A stretch of 9,154 nucleotides of DNA from Bacteroidales bacterium (GTDB lineage Bacteria; Bacteroidota; Bacteroidia; Bacteroidales; JAOZVK01), in assembly GCA_029938185.1 (NCBI GenBank), contig JAOZVK010000211.1, positions 1 to 9,154 of the forward strand, read 5' to 3'. Shown in pieces: positions 1-8,200 of the stretch. The translations under genes were made by a program, and so were the position numbers. Positions within the stretch are counted from its first letter, which is position 1. Every line of letters starts with the position of its first letter. The notes below the pieces were generated by a model. It saw nothing but the letters and a program-made list of their open reading frames with translations, was not told where the DNA came from and made no database searches.

Positions 1-76
1 TTACAAACAACGGAATTGGTTTACACCTAATAATAAGTATTTTACAAAAAAACAATTCCAAAAGTTTAAATACATT

Positions 77-183
77 CTATACTTTAAATGGTACAATTAT
101 TCAATGATACAATGGTACAATACTTTGATTAATAATTGATACCAGTTTGTTAATGTTAAAACTATAACCATTTAGAGTATAAG
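77..183 (+). repeat. Left arm of a ~100-bp inverted repeat flanking the ABC-F gene
   Basis: This stretch recurs in inverted orientation on the far side of the ABC-F gene (2297-2560). Positions 98-141 match the reverse complement of 2342-2385 over 44 bases without a mismatch. Beyond that, to about 183, the match drops to roughly 70 percent (both copies end near TTTAGAGTATA). On the other side, 79-96 matches the reverse complement of 2542-2559 once the 147-bp insertion in the right arm is removed. This left arm keeps the uninterrupted version of that site. It contains no gene. Positions 1-76 before it show nothing recognisable. Confidence 0.85.
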
Positions 184-278
184 TAGTCTTACAAAAGTTT
201 TTTACACATTCATACTTCTTTAATCTATTGGTTTGTAATCATATAATTGTATCATTGAACCATTGAATAATTGAACCA
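89..278. repeat. ~190-bp element with 32-bp imperfect terminal inverted repeats
   Basis: Positions 89-120 and 247-278 are inverted repeats matching at 28 of 32 positions, enclosing about 126 bases without a gene. The arms are built from short variants of CAATGATACAATGGTACAA. The layout resembles a small non-autonomous element or a large imperfect hairpin. No target-site duplication was identified, so mobility is only inferred. It overlaps the left arm of the larger inverted repeat around the ABC-F gene. Confidence 0.55.
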
Positions 279-305
279 TTGTTTTTGTTCAATTTGAGGT
301 TTTTT

Positions 306-388
306 GACATTTACTTATTTATAACTTCTTGATTAAATTGTCGTTGTACTAAAGCGTAAGCAACTATAAATGGGTCGAAGACCTTACT
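306..388 (+). repeat. Hairpin-module repeat in the ABC-F leader
   Basis: Positions 306-388 match 5054-5136 inside the 215-bp element at roughly 85 percent. The most conserved part is the module at 353-384: GCGTAAGC (possible GTAA-loop mini-hairpin), then GGGTC-GAA-GACCT at 372-384, a 5-bp stem whose outer pair is G:T. The module ends about 20 bases before the ABC-F start codon and has the same orientation as the gene. It could be a leader RNA structure or the remains of a mobile repeat. A weaker similarity to the sequence preceding this block in the 215-bp element is seen near 187-240. Confidence 0.7.
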
Positions 389-405
389 CAAACAATATTT
401 AATTT

Positions 406-2265
406 ATGATATATCTACAAGCCGAAAACATTACAAAATCTTATGGTGATAATGTATTGTTCGAGAGTATTAGTTTTGGAATTGAAAAAAAACAAAAAGT
501 TGCTTTAATTGCAAGAAATGGAACTGGAAAAAGTTCCTTACTCAATATTATTACAGGGGCTGATATGGCTGATTCGGGAAAAATTATTCTAAAAAATGAT
601 ATTAATATATCTTTTCTTAGTCAGAATCCAATCTTCGATAATTCTAAAACTGTAATTGAGCAGGTATTCAACTCTTCGGACAAAGTAATTAAAACAATAA
701 AAGACTACGAAGAAGCAATAATTGAGAACAATACTGATAAACTACAAATTGCAAGCGAAAAAATGGATTTGTATCAGGCTTGGGATTTCGAAATAAAAAT
801 AAAGCAAATACTTAGTAAGCTCAAAATAACTGACTTTTCTCAAAAAGTAGCTGAATTGTCAGGAGGTCAAAAAAAACGACTCGCACTTGCCGAAACTCTT
901 ATTAAAAACCCCGATTTACTGATACTTGATGAGCCAACAAACCATCTTGATTTAGAAATGATTGAATGGCTTGAAGAATATATTAATAAACTAAATATTA
1001 GTGTTCTGATGGTTACGCACGATAGGTATTTTTTAGATAAAATATGTAACTATATTATTGAAATTGACAATAGAAGCTTATATAAGTATAAGGGGAATTA
1101 TACATATTTTTTGCAAAAAAAAGACGAACGTATTAATATTCAAAATGCAAATGTTGAAAAAGCAAAAAATCTATATAAAAAAGAAATTGAATGGATGCGC
1201 AGGCAACCACAAGCAAGAGCAACAAAAGCAAAATATAGAATAGAAGAATTTTATAAAATAAAAGAACAAACAAAACAAAAAATTGTACAAAAAGAGCTTA
1301 AACTTGATATTAAAACCAGAAGGCTTGGGAAAAAAGTACTTGATGTTTACAATATAAAGAAAGCATATGATGATTTGCTGCTAATAGATGATTTTTCGTA
1401 TAAATTTTCGAGAAACGAAAAAATTGGTATTGTTGGTAAAAATGGTACTGGAAAATCAACTTTTTTAAATGTTATTACAGGAGATATTCCATATGATTCG
1501 GGTAAAATTGAAACTGGAGAAACTATTGTTTTTGGTTATTACAAACAAGGTGGTATTACTATAAAACCAAAACAAAGACTTATTGATGTTATAAAAGAAA
1601 TATCAGAATCAATTGAACTTGCCAAAGGAAAAATACTTTCGGCATCGCAATTTTTAGAATATTTTTTGTTTCCTACCGAAATGCATTATACATATACCGA
1701 AAAACTTAGCGGCGGTGAAAGACGAAAATTGTATCTAATGACAGTTTTAATGAAAAACCCAAATTTTTTAATTCTTGATGAACCTACAAACGATTTGGAT
1801 ATTTTTACATTAAATGTTCTTGAGGAGTATTTAACAAATTTCAGTGGTTGTGTTGTAATAGTATCGCATGACAGATATTTTATGGATAAAATTGTAGATA
1901 ATATTTTGGCTTTTGATGGAAAAGGTAGAATCAAAAATTTTCCTGGAAACTATTCTGATTACAGATATTATTTAGACAAACTCGAAAAAGAAAAGAAAAC
2001 AGAAATTAAAGAAAAAGCCAAGCCAAAACAAAAAGAAATAAAAATCAAAAAACAAAAATTAACTTATAAACAACGCCTTGAAATTAAAGATATTGAAAAA
2101 GAAATAGAACTACTTGAAGCAGAAAAATTAAATATTGAAAATGAATTAAGTACAAATACGATTAAATCTGAAAAAATTATTGAAAACTCAAAAAGACTAA
2201 GCCAAATAATTGAAACTCTTGACGAAAAAGAGATGAGTTGGCTCGAATTAAGCGAAATTGAGTAA
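406..2265 (+). CDS. ABC-F family ATPase, Uup-like
   Basis: Soluble protein of 619 residues with two ABC ATPase domains and no membrane segments. This is the ABC-F class, whose members bind the ribosomal E site and act on stalled or slow translation. Domain 1 has Walker A ARNGTGKS (36-43; the usual first Gly is Ala), signature LSGGQ (151-155), Walker B LLILDEP (171-177) and switch His205. The basic helical linker spans about 215-300 and includes ARATKAKYR, the part that contacts P-site tRNA in this family. Domain 2 has Walker A GKNGTGKS (344-351), LSGGE (434-438), LILDEP (455-460) and His488. The Lys/Glu-rich tail, about 525-619, is a predicted coiled coil like the DNA/RNA-binding end of Uup. 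All catalytic residues are present. The ATG at 406 fits the family start; no Shine-Dalgarno is visible. An antibiotic-resistance role cannot be excluded, but the tail favours the housekeeping Uup type. Confidence 0.93.
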   Translation: MIYLQAENITKSYGDNVLFESISFGIEKKQKVALIARNGTGKSSLLNIITGADMADSGKIILKNDINISFLSQNPIFDNSKTVIEQVFNSSDKVIKTIKDYEEAIIENNTDKLQIASEKMDLYQAWDFEIKIKQILSKLKITDFSQKVAELSGGQKKRLALAETLIKNPDLLILDEPTNHLDLEMIEWLEEYINKLNISVLMVTHDRYFLDKICNYIIEIDNRSLYKYKGNYTYFLQKKDERINIQNANVEKAKNLYKKEIEWMRRQPQARATKAKYRIEEFYKIKEQTKQKIVQKELKLDIKTRRLGKKVLDVYNIKKAYDDLLLIDDFSYKFSRNEKIGIVGKNGTGKSTFLNVITGDIPYDSGKIETGETIVFGYYKQGGITIKPKQRLIDVIKEISESIELAKGKILSASQFLEYFLFPTEMHYTYTEKLSGGERRKLYLMTVLMKNPNFLILDEPTNDLDIFTLNVLEEYLTNFSGCVVIVSHDRYFMDKIVDNILAFDGKGRIKNFPGNYSDYRYYLDKLEKEKKTEIKEKAKPKQKEIKIKKQKLTYKQRLEIKDIEKEIELLEAEKLNIENELSTNTIKSEKIIENSKRLSQIIETLDEKEMSWLELSEIE

Positions 2266-2389
2266 TAAATATTTTATTATTTTAGCCTTTTTCATATTCA
2301 CTATACTCTAAACTGTCATAAATTCGACATTAATAAACTGTTATCAATTATTAATCAAAGTATTGTACCATTGTATCATTGAATATTTG

Positions 2390-2536
2390 GGCTACCAGTT
2401 TTAAGTTAGACGCTTTTTAACCGCAAAGTTACACAAAGTTTAACGCAAAGTTTCGCAAAGTTCTGTAAAAGTTTACTTTAACTTTATGGTTGCAACCACT
2501 TGAAAAACAATTGTGTCCAACCTTACGTGGGTAGCC
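2390..2536. mobile_element. 147-bp MITE-like element with 8-bp target duplication
   Basis: The element starts GGCTACC and ends GGTAGCC, a perfect 7-bp terminal inverted repeat. It is bounded on both sides by AATATTTG (2382-2389 and 2537-2544), an 8-bp direct repeat expected from transposition. The inverted copy of the surrounding sequence at about 85-105 lacks the element, so the empty site is visible within the window. It encodes no protein, so a transposase would have to come from elsewhere. Its ends align with those of the element at 4962-5176 (for example ACTTGAAAAACAA near the right end of both). I cannot assign it to a named insertion-sequence family. Confidence 0.85.
2422..2462 (+). 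repeat. Four short CGCAAAGTT units inside the MITE
   Basis: CGCAAAGTT occurs at 2422-2430, 2444-2452 and 2454-2462, and a variant CACAAAGTT at 2432-2440, giving a spacing of 10-12 bases. The second MITE has only a weaker counterpart (TTGCAAAGTTTCACAAA near 4992-5009). The units could have expanded by slippage or could bind a protein; the sequence does not decide. Confidence 0.7.
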
Positions 2537-2560
2537 AATATTTGTACCATTTAAAGTGTA

Positions 2561-3178
2561 TTACTTTTTTCGTTTCTTTATTTTCGATTTGTCTTTAATT
2601 CTATCTATATACAATATACCATTCAAATGGTCAATTTCGTGTTGAAAAATAATTGCAGTAAACCCAGAAACAGTATCAATTAAATTTTTAGATTTTAATA
2701 AATCATATTTCATTACAATTGTATCCGAACGAAAAACCTCTCCAGTAAATTCGGGTATTGAAAGACAACCCTCGCTGCCCTCCGATTTTTTTTTTGAATA
2801 ATAAATTATTCGTGAATTTAAATAAAATTCAAATGGTTCATTAGTTTTGTCAAAACGTTGAACCCATACTATTCTTTTGTTTACTCCAACCTGCGGAGCA
2901 GCAATTCCAACTCCAGGATTAGTAGAGCTACGTACAGTTGAATACATTCCTTTTATTAGTTTTTTTAATTTTCTGTTTCTAAAACCTAATTTTATATTTT
3001 TACTTTTGTTATATAAAATTATTGAATCTTTAGGATTATTAAGTAACATCAAAGACATTTCATTATTTGGTTTTATTTTTTTAATAATTCTTTTTTCTTT
3101 TAAGGAAAATTTATTAACCGAACAATTTGATAAAAGTAATAAAAATATTAATGGTAATATAAGTTTTAAATATTTCAT
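2561..3178 (-). CDS. Peptide deformylase-like lipoprotein
   Basis: Protein of 205 residues with all three peptide deformylase motifs: GVGIAAPQVG (89-98), EGCLS (136-140) and QHEIDH (179-184). The predicted metal ligands Cys138, His180 and His184 and the catalytic Glu181 are intact, so hydrolysis of N-formyl groups is chemically plausible. The N-terminus is unusual: a Lys-containing start, a hydrophobic stretch (about 4-16) and the lipobox LLSNC with Cys19, the mark of a signal-peptidase II lipoprotein. Ser follows the Cys, so inner-membrane retention is not indicated. Housekeeping deformylase is cytoplasmic and acts on nascent chains, so this is probably a second, exported paralogue acting in the envelope; that is inference. 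The ATG at 3176-3178 is needed to include the signal. It starts 54 bases after the phosphofructokinase frame stops, on the same strand. Confidence 0.88.
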   Translation of the reverse strand: MKYLKLILPLIFLLLLSNCSVNKFSLKEKRIIKKIKPNNEMSLMLLNNPKDSIILYNKSKNIKLGFRNRKLKKLIKGMYSTVRSSTNPGVGIAAPQVGVNKRIVWVQRFDKTNEPFEFYLNSRIIYYSKKKSEGSEGCLSIPEFTGEVFRSDTIVMKYDLLKSKNLIDTVSGFTAIIFQHEIDHLNGILYIDRIKDKSKIKKRKK

Positions 3179-3227
3179 ATATACATTATTATTAACTGAA
3201 ATTTGGGCTATTAAAGTTTATATACAA

Positions 3228-3235
3228 CAAATTTA
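3228..3235 (-). promoter_or_regulatory. Possible Bacteroidota -7 box for the deformylase gene
   Basis: On the minus strand TAAATTTG matches the Bacteroidota -7 consensus TAnnTTTG, about 50 bases before the deformylase ATG. It overlaps the stop codon of the upstream phosphofructokinase frame. No clear TTTG -33 element lies at the expected distance, and such a short AT-rich motif can occur by chance. Confidence 0.25.
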
Positions 3236-4176
3236 TTTTTTGCTACCCACGTAGTTGAATACTTTGTTAAGGCACATGTTTTTAAATATATATTGCAAAT
3301 ATCCAAGCTTACATGTGTAGCCCTTTTTATCGCCAATTCCACCAAGCTTTGCATGACCAAACATATCTTTTTCACTATTTTCGAAGGTCATTTCTGCACC
3401 TTTGAAAGTAGCACCCTCCGAAACTAAAACAACCGAATATTTGCTTGGATTTTTCGATCTATCAGCAATTAATAATTCAGCAAGTCTATTTATTTCGAAC
3501 TTATATTCAGGTATTACACATCTGTTTGCAGAGCCTGCCATTGTTGGCAACATTGCAGTATAGCCTGCATATCTGCCAAATACTTCAAGAACCAATAACC
3601 TTTCGTGCGAACCTGCAGATGTTCGTAAACTATTAGTCATGTTTATAGTGCGAGTTACACAGGTACTAAAACCAATACAATAATCAGTACTAGGAACATC
3701 GTTGTCCATTGTTTTAGGAATAGCAACAACTTTCACACCTTCAGTATATAGGCGCACTCCATAACTTAATGTATCATCTCCACCAATTGGAATCAAATAA
3801 TCAATTCCTAAAAAGTCAAGATTTTTTAAAACTTCGGGAGTCAAATCATTAATTTCATCTTTATATTTGTCTTTCAAATGATTTGGAACATTTATTTGGG
3901 GTACATGACTGGCTCTTGTTCTTGAGGTATGAAGAAATGTTCCTCCTGTTCTTCCTGCCTTATTTATAATCTCCTCAGTTAACATTTCATAATTTGCACT
4001 ATTATCAACTTTTTTGTCTCTGATAAGTTCAATCATTCCTGCCAACCTCTTTTTATTCCTATTACATCATATCCTTCGCGTTTTGCTCTAATGGTTACAG
4101 CTCTTATAGCTGGGTTTAAACCAGGAACATCGCCACCACCTGTTAAGATTCCTATTACTCCTTTTTTCTTTGCCAT
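3233..4176 (-). pseudogene. 6-phosphofructokinase, frameshifted and C-terminally truncated
   Basis: The gene starts at the ATG at 4174-4176. The first 45 residues carry the GGGDVPGLN nucleotide-site motif and end in RGW. Frame 0 then hits a stop (TGA) two codons later, while the next frame continues as AGMIELIRDKK. Restoring one G in a GG run at about 4042 gives the expected RGWAGMIE. In the joined protein GGDDT (about 132-136) and PKTMDND (about 154-160, catalytic Asp158) are present. Asp in GGDDT and Lys before TMDND are the residues associated with pyrophosphate-dependent rather than ATP-dependent enzymes. FGRYAG and IPE sugar-site motifs follow. Similarity stops at LGGIGDK (about 284). 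The last 30 residues, to 314, lie largely in a degenerate MITE, and the family's usual further C-terminal segment is absent. Two lesions suggest a pseudogene; the single-base lesion alone could be a sequencing error. Confidence 0.82.
3242..3322 (-). mobile_element. Degenerate third copy of the GGCTAC-ended element, fused to the pfk tail
   Basis: On the minus strand this 81-bp block starts GGCTACACATG and ends CAACTACGTGGGTAGC, close to the right end of the 147-bp element (CAACCTTACGTGGGTAGC). It begins exactly where phosphofructokinase similarity ends (after GIGDK-K) and ends seven bases before the frame's stop codon. No clean 8-bp target duplication is visible, and a simple insertion would not delete the enzyme's C-terminus, so an insertion followed by deletion is the likely history. 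The interior is not alignable with the other copies. Confidence 0.55.
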
Positions 4177-4220
4177 AGTTAAAAATTACAATTAATGTTT
4201 AAATCCTATTTTGTGTTTTT

Positions 4221-4255
4221 AAGGTCTTCGACCTATTTAATGTGGCTTACGCATT
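4221..4255 (-). repeat. Hairpin module upstream of the phosphofructokinase gene
   Basis: On the minus strand the block reads AATGCGTAAGCCAC, then after 8 bases AGGTC-GAA-GACCT (4222-4234), a perfect 5-bp stem. It lies about 45 bases before the ATG of the phosphofructokinase gene and in the same orientation. No MITE ends surround it. Apart from the repeat, the 176 bases between H-NOX and this gene show nothing definite. Confidence 0.7.
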
Positions 4256-4352
4256 CTATTAATATCCTAATTGATTTTCACTGCAATTTTAAAAAAATAA
4301 TAACATACAATGCATATGAGTAAAAATATGTAACATGTTTCAAGGCACAACA

Positions 4353-4874
4353 TTATAAATAAGTAAATTCAACAAACTCATTATCTATTTTCTTAACTTC
4401 TACCTTATCGTTATAATATTTTGCTAAACCTTTTGATATACTAATAAAAATATCAATGAGTCCTCTTTTAGATTTATATTTTACTCTCAATTTATTATCA
4501 CTAATTGATTCAAAATCGAAACTGGGAGGTTTTGCATTTGGGAAAATTTCTGTCATCTCTTTATGAATAGTATTTAAGTTCAACAAAAATTCTTTTGAGC
4601 TACTATATTCATCAAAGTATGACTTATATAAATTTACAGAATAAGAATTTACCCAATAATCTCCAAAAATATCAAAAAACTGTTGAATTGTAATTCCTAA
4701 TATTTTTGCTGTGTTTACTAATAATTTTACAGTATCGTTATCATCTACATCATCTCGCATCATAAAAACATGATTAGTATCGAAACCACTTGTTTCAAGA
4801 CATTTTGACCATATTTCACTACCATGATTTTCGACAACAATTTTACTTACACATTTTAAAATAGTTCCTTTCAT
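4353..4874 (-). CDS. Stand-alone H-NOX (heme nitric oxide/oxygen-binding) protein
   Basis: Single-domain cytoplasmic heme protein of 173 residues; the whole length aligns with the H-NOX fold (HNOB domain). The ATG at 4872-4874 is chosen because H-NOX proteins begin MKG; an in-frame ATG 11 codons upstream (4907) would add an atypical extension. His104 (in NTIHKEM) is the expected proximal heme ligand. YKSKR (133-137) is the invariant YxSxR motif that binds the heme propionates, and the PP pair (116-117) is conserved. The position equivalent to the distal Tyr140 of the oxygen-binding Thermoanaerobacter protein is Ile142, which predicts an NO (and CO) sensor that excludes O2. Bacterial H-NOX proteins regulate a partner such as a kinase or cyclase encoded next door. 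The gene upstream on the same strand is the large HAMP-GAF-PAS sensor, now 327 bases away because a MITE sits between them. Confidence 0.9.
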   Translation of the reverse strand: MKGTILKCVSKIVVENHGSEIWSKCLETSGFDTNHVFMMRDDVDDNDTVKLLVNTAKILGITIQQFFDIFGDYWVNSYSVNLYKSYFDEYSSSKEFLLNLNTIHKEMTEIFPNAKPPSFDFESISDNKLRVKYKSKRGLIDIFISISKGLAKYYNDKVEVKKIDNEFVEFTYL

Positions 4875-4961
4875 AATATTTATTATATTAGTTAAGTTAT
4901 AAATCAAAAAAAATAGTTGAATATTTTCAATATAATACAGTTTTCAACAGAAGCAATCAAT

Positions 4962-5176
4962 GGCTACAAGTTTTAAACTAAACGTTTTTTAATTGCAAAG
5001 TTTCACAAAAATGTTCTCTTTATGGTTAAATTAAGTACTGTTACAAAAGTTTATCGACATTTCCTTACTCACAACTCCTTTATTAGATTGTTTTTATACT
5101 AATGCGTAAGCAACTATAAATAGGTCGAAGACCTTACTTGAAAAACAAGAGTACACAACCTTAGGTGGGGTAAGCC
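4962..5176. mobile_element. 215-bp MITE-like element with 8-bp target duplication
   Basis: The element begins GGCTACAAG and ends GGTAAGCC, a slightly imperfect version of the ends of the 147-bp element. It is flanked by CAATCAAT on both sides (4954-4961 and 5177-5184), a perfect 8-bp target duplication. The left 48 bases resemble 2390-2437 and the right 41 resemble 2498-2536. Between them it carries extra sequence including the hairpin module. It encodes no protein. It sits in the gap between the sensor stop and the H-NOX start; without it and one target copy that gap would be about 104 bases. Confidence 0.85.
5101..5135 (+). repeat. Hairpin module inside the 215-bp element
   Basis: The block contains TGC-GTAA-GCA (5103-5112), a mini-hairpin with a GNRA-type loop, and AGGTC-GAA-GACCT (5122-5134). 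It is the only copy not upstream of a gene in sense orientation; both neighbouring genes run the other way. In the 147-bp element the corresponding place has GCAACC joined directly to ACTTG, so the hairpin was gained or lost as a block. Confidence 0.75.
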
Positions 5177-5201
5177 CAATCAATGTAAAAAGCGAAGAGA
5201 T

Positions 5202-8200
5202 TTATTTATTTAGTTTTTTTTCAACTTCAGCAATTTTTCTTTTTAGTGAAAATACTTCAGATGTTTTTCTTTCTAAATCAAAATCTAAATTTTCCATTTT
5301 TTCTTTAAAATTTTTAGTCAATTTGTTTTGCAATTCTTTATTTTTAATAAGTTTTTGATTTTGTTTTAGTATTTTATCTTTTTGTAACTGTGCTTTTTCA
5401 AGTGTTTTTTTCAACTCTAATTCTCTGTCTTGTAATTCTTTTCTAATTAAAATATTTTCATTTTGCTGTTTTAATAATTTTTCATTAGATTGTTCTAACT
5501 TGATAATATTTTTTTGAGTAATTTCTTCATTTATAGCAAGGGTACTTGCTTTTTGAAGAGTTTCAAGATGCAAATCATCTATTTCTTTTTCCATTGATTT
5601 TTGGTTATCAATATTTTGCATTATTCCATTCCATAAAACCAATGACTGGGTCATCCTTTCGGGTTGAATATTTATTTCAATCCATATATATTTTCCTGAT
5701 TTTGTAATTATACGACCCTCCCATTTAAGTGTTTTGAGGTTTTCTGATGTTCTGGATATGGCATCTCTAAAATCATCTAAATCTTCTTTATGAATTTTTA
5801 GAACTTTATTAGCATTTTTCAACGAAACTAACTCTTCAGGCGAGTATCCTAATAGTTTATGAGAATTTATACTTGCATATTTAAAAATTGTTTCATTAGA
5901 AGTGATATTTAAAATAAGTTGAAAAATCATTCCTGGAACACTTGTTGTCAAGCGTTTAAGTTTTTTCTCGTTGTTAGTTATTGTTATATTTTGTATCTTT
6001 AACTGATCTTGAGTAGATTGGAGTTCTTCCATATTTTGTCTAAGCTCTTCTTCACTTGATATAAGTTCTTCATTTTTAATTTTCAGTTTCTTTTCTTGGT
6101 CTTGCACACGTTGAATTGCTTTATTAAGAATTTCTTCGTTTGCTTTCATCTTTTCATTAAGAAACTGAAGTTTTTCCTGTCTTTTTCCCATTTCATCTTG
6201 AGTTGCTTCTAATTCTTCAAGATTTTGTCTAAGTTCTTCTTCCTGAGCCAGCATTTCGTCAGTTTTTTCTCTCAATTCATTCTCCAACTTTTTACTTTCA
6301 GTTATATCTGTGGCAAGATTCATTATTTTGTAGGCAACACCATTTTCATCAAGAATAGGAGTATATATTTCATGTAGCCAATATTCTTTATTTTTTACTT
6401 TAATATGATGGGTTTCAGTAATATTTTCTCCATTTTTTAGTTTTTCCCAAAAGGTGTTTTTTCTTATATTTTTTTCATCTAATTCATCAAAATCACTTTG
6501 GTGCTTGCCAACCATTTGTTCTTTTGAAACACCAAGCAAATTACACATTGCTTTATTAACATCAACTATTTTTCCTTTAATATCAAACTCAATAACAAGC
6601 GACGATTTATTTATTGCTCCTAAAATACTAGACATCTCTGCTTCTTTTCGTGCCGACTCATCTTGAGTTGCTTGAAGTTCTTCAAGATTTTGTCGCATTT
6701 CCTCTTCTTGAGCTGCCATTTCTTCGGCTTGTTGTTGCGATTGTTCAAGTAGTTCCGAAGTTCTTGAGTTTATTTTTGCAATTGATAATGTTGAAGCGAT
6801 ACTTTCAGATACTTTTTCAACAAAATCTATTTCGTATTGTTCAAATTTGTTGAACGAAGCAATTTCAATTACTCCAAATATTTGTTCTTCGAGCTTTAGA
6901 GGTACAATCAAAAGGCTTCGAGGATTCGATTGACCAAGCCCCGACCTAATTGAAAGATAAGAATCTGGTATTTCTGTTAAGTATATAGTTGTTTTTTCTT
7001 CAGCGCACATACCAACCAAACCATCACCCATTCCAATTCTTTTTTGCTTTTTTCTTTCTTTATTATATGCGTATGTTGCTATAAGTTCGAGATATATATT
7101 CTCTTTGTTGTTATCATTGTATATAAACAATCCAGATTGGTTTGAATTTAAAAACTGAACCAAATTTTTTACTATTTTAGACGATAATGTTCCTAAATCT
7201 TTAGTACTTTGTCTCATTATCTCATTAAACTTAGCAAGTCCTTCGTTTGCCCATTTTCTCAAACTATCTTCATATTTTCGTTTTTCATCTTCTTTTTTTG
7301 CTATATCAAGATTTTTGCGCATTTCAAGCAAAGAGTTACCTAAGGTATCTTTTTCACTCAAAGCTGTAAACTCAGTACTGAACACACCCTGACCAATTTT
7401 TGCTGCAAAGCTGGTTGTTTTTTTTAGACCTATTATCAATTCATTTATAGCTTGAATCATCTCAGATAATTCATCTTTTCTTCTAAATTCCATAATATTT
7501 TCTGGAAGAATACCTTTGCTTAATGGATGTAAATACTTTTTTAGTTTGTTAATAGGTGATATTATTGAGGTTGAAAAACGGATTATTACATAGAAAAGTA
7601 CAATTATAACAATTGATACAAAAATATACAATGCTCGTATAGTGTTTTTTAAAACACTTTCTTTTTCTTCATTTATAACGTCTTTGATTAAATCTAATTC
7701 GGGATCAAATTTATGAATTTCTATTCTTAATTCCCCGTTTAATCCTTCATTAGCTGTTAGTCCGATATCTTTATCAATTTCTACCAGATTAATAAAATTC
7801 TTTTTATATTCATTTAATAAAGTAATTAGATTATGGTCGATTGATAAATCCTTTTTAAACACTACCGAATCAATAGATATTAAGCCTGTTGAGTCCGATA
7901 AAGATGTTTCCATATTTTTTATGGCATTTTCGCTAATATAATCACTTAGCTCATTAAAAGTCTCAACATAATATCTAAAAAAATTTATATCTTTATCCAA
8001 TAAATAATCTTTTTCGCTTTTTCGTAACAACAAAATATACTCTACAATGGTAGGATTTTCTGTTGCCATATATGCAGCCTGACCTGTTCTTTTCATTTCT
8101 CCAATTACTCCAGACTCAATTGAACCTTTTTCATATAATCTATTGGCTAATTCTATAAAAATACCATTATATGTTCTATTATATTTTTTTAGCTTTGACA

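Larger units (their letters stand above)
2297..2560 (-). repeat. Right arm of the ABC-F-flanking inverted repeat, split by a MITE
   Basis: This is the inverted counterpart of 77-183. It consists of 2297-2389 and 2545-2560, separated by the 147-bp element plus one target-site copy. Joined together, the two parts read through as the left arm does, with 44 perfect bases at 2342-2385. It abuts the stop codon of the deformylase gene at 2561. The ABC-F stop lies about 30 bases to its left. The AATAAA/TTTATT palindrome followed by T-rich sequence at 2267-2295 could end ABC-F transcription but is weak. Confidence 0.8.

Noticed and set aside
2422..2462. CRISPR-like array from the CGCAAAGTT units
   Set aside because: The units are 9 bases at 10-12-base spacing, with no spacers, and belong to a MITE interior.
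2877..3254. Open frames opposite or within the real genes, such as 2877-3254 (+), 1686-1934 (-), 1058-1243 (+), 3445-3636 (+), 6454-6666 (+) and 6650-6853 (+)
   Set aside because: They overlap genes with clear motifs, have shadow-like composition and resemble no family.
3290..3312. KLGYL in the phosphofructokinase tail as surviving homology to the family's C-terminal segment
   Set aside because: It lies inside the sequence matching the MITE ends and the residues after it show no family motif; five residues are too few to weigh.
3233..4045. Phosphofructokinase starting at the TTG at 4043-4045
   Set aside because: The conserved GGGDVPGLN N-terminal segment lies upstream in another frame with its own ATG at 4176, so the TTG is an internal codon after a frameshift and not a start.
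4040..4060. Programmed -1 frameshifting at the A-run (ATAAAAAGA) before the phosphofructokinase stop
   Set aside because: Slippage there would give IKKRLAG in place of the conserved GWAG sequence, whereas one missing G restores the family pattern exactly; the truncated 3' end also argues for decay.
4875..4907. H-NOX start at the upstream ATG (4907)
   Set aside because: It would add 11 residues before the canonical MKG start of H-NOX proteins; the extension has no family counterpart.
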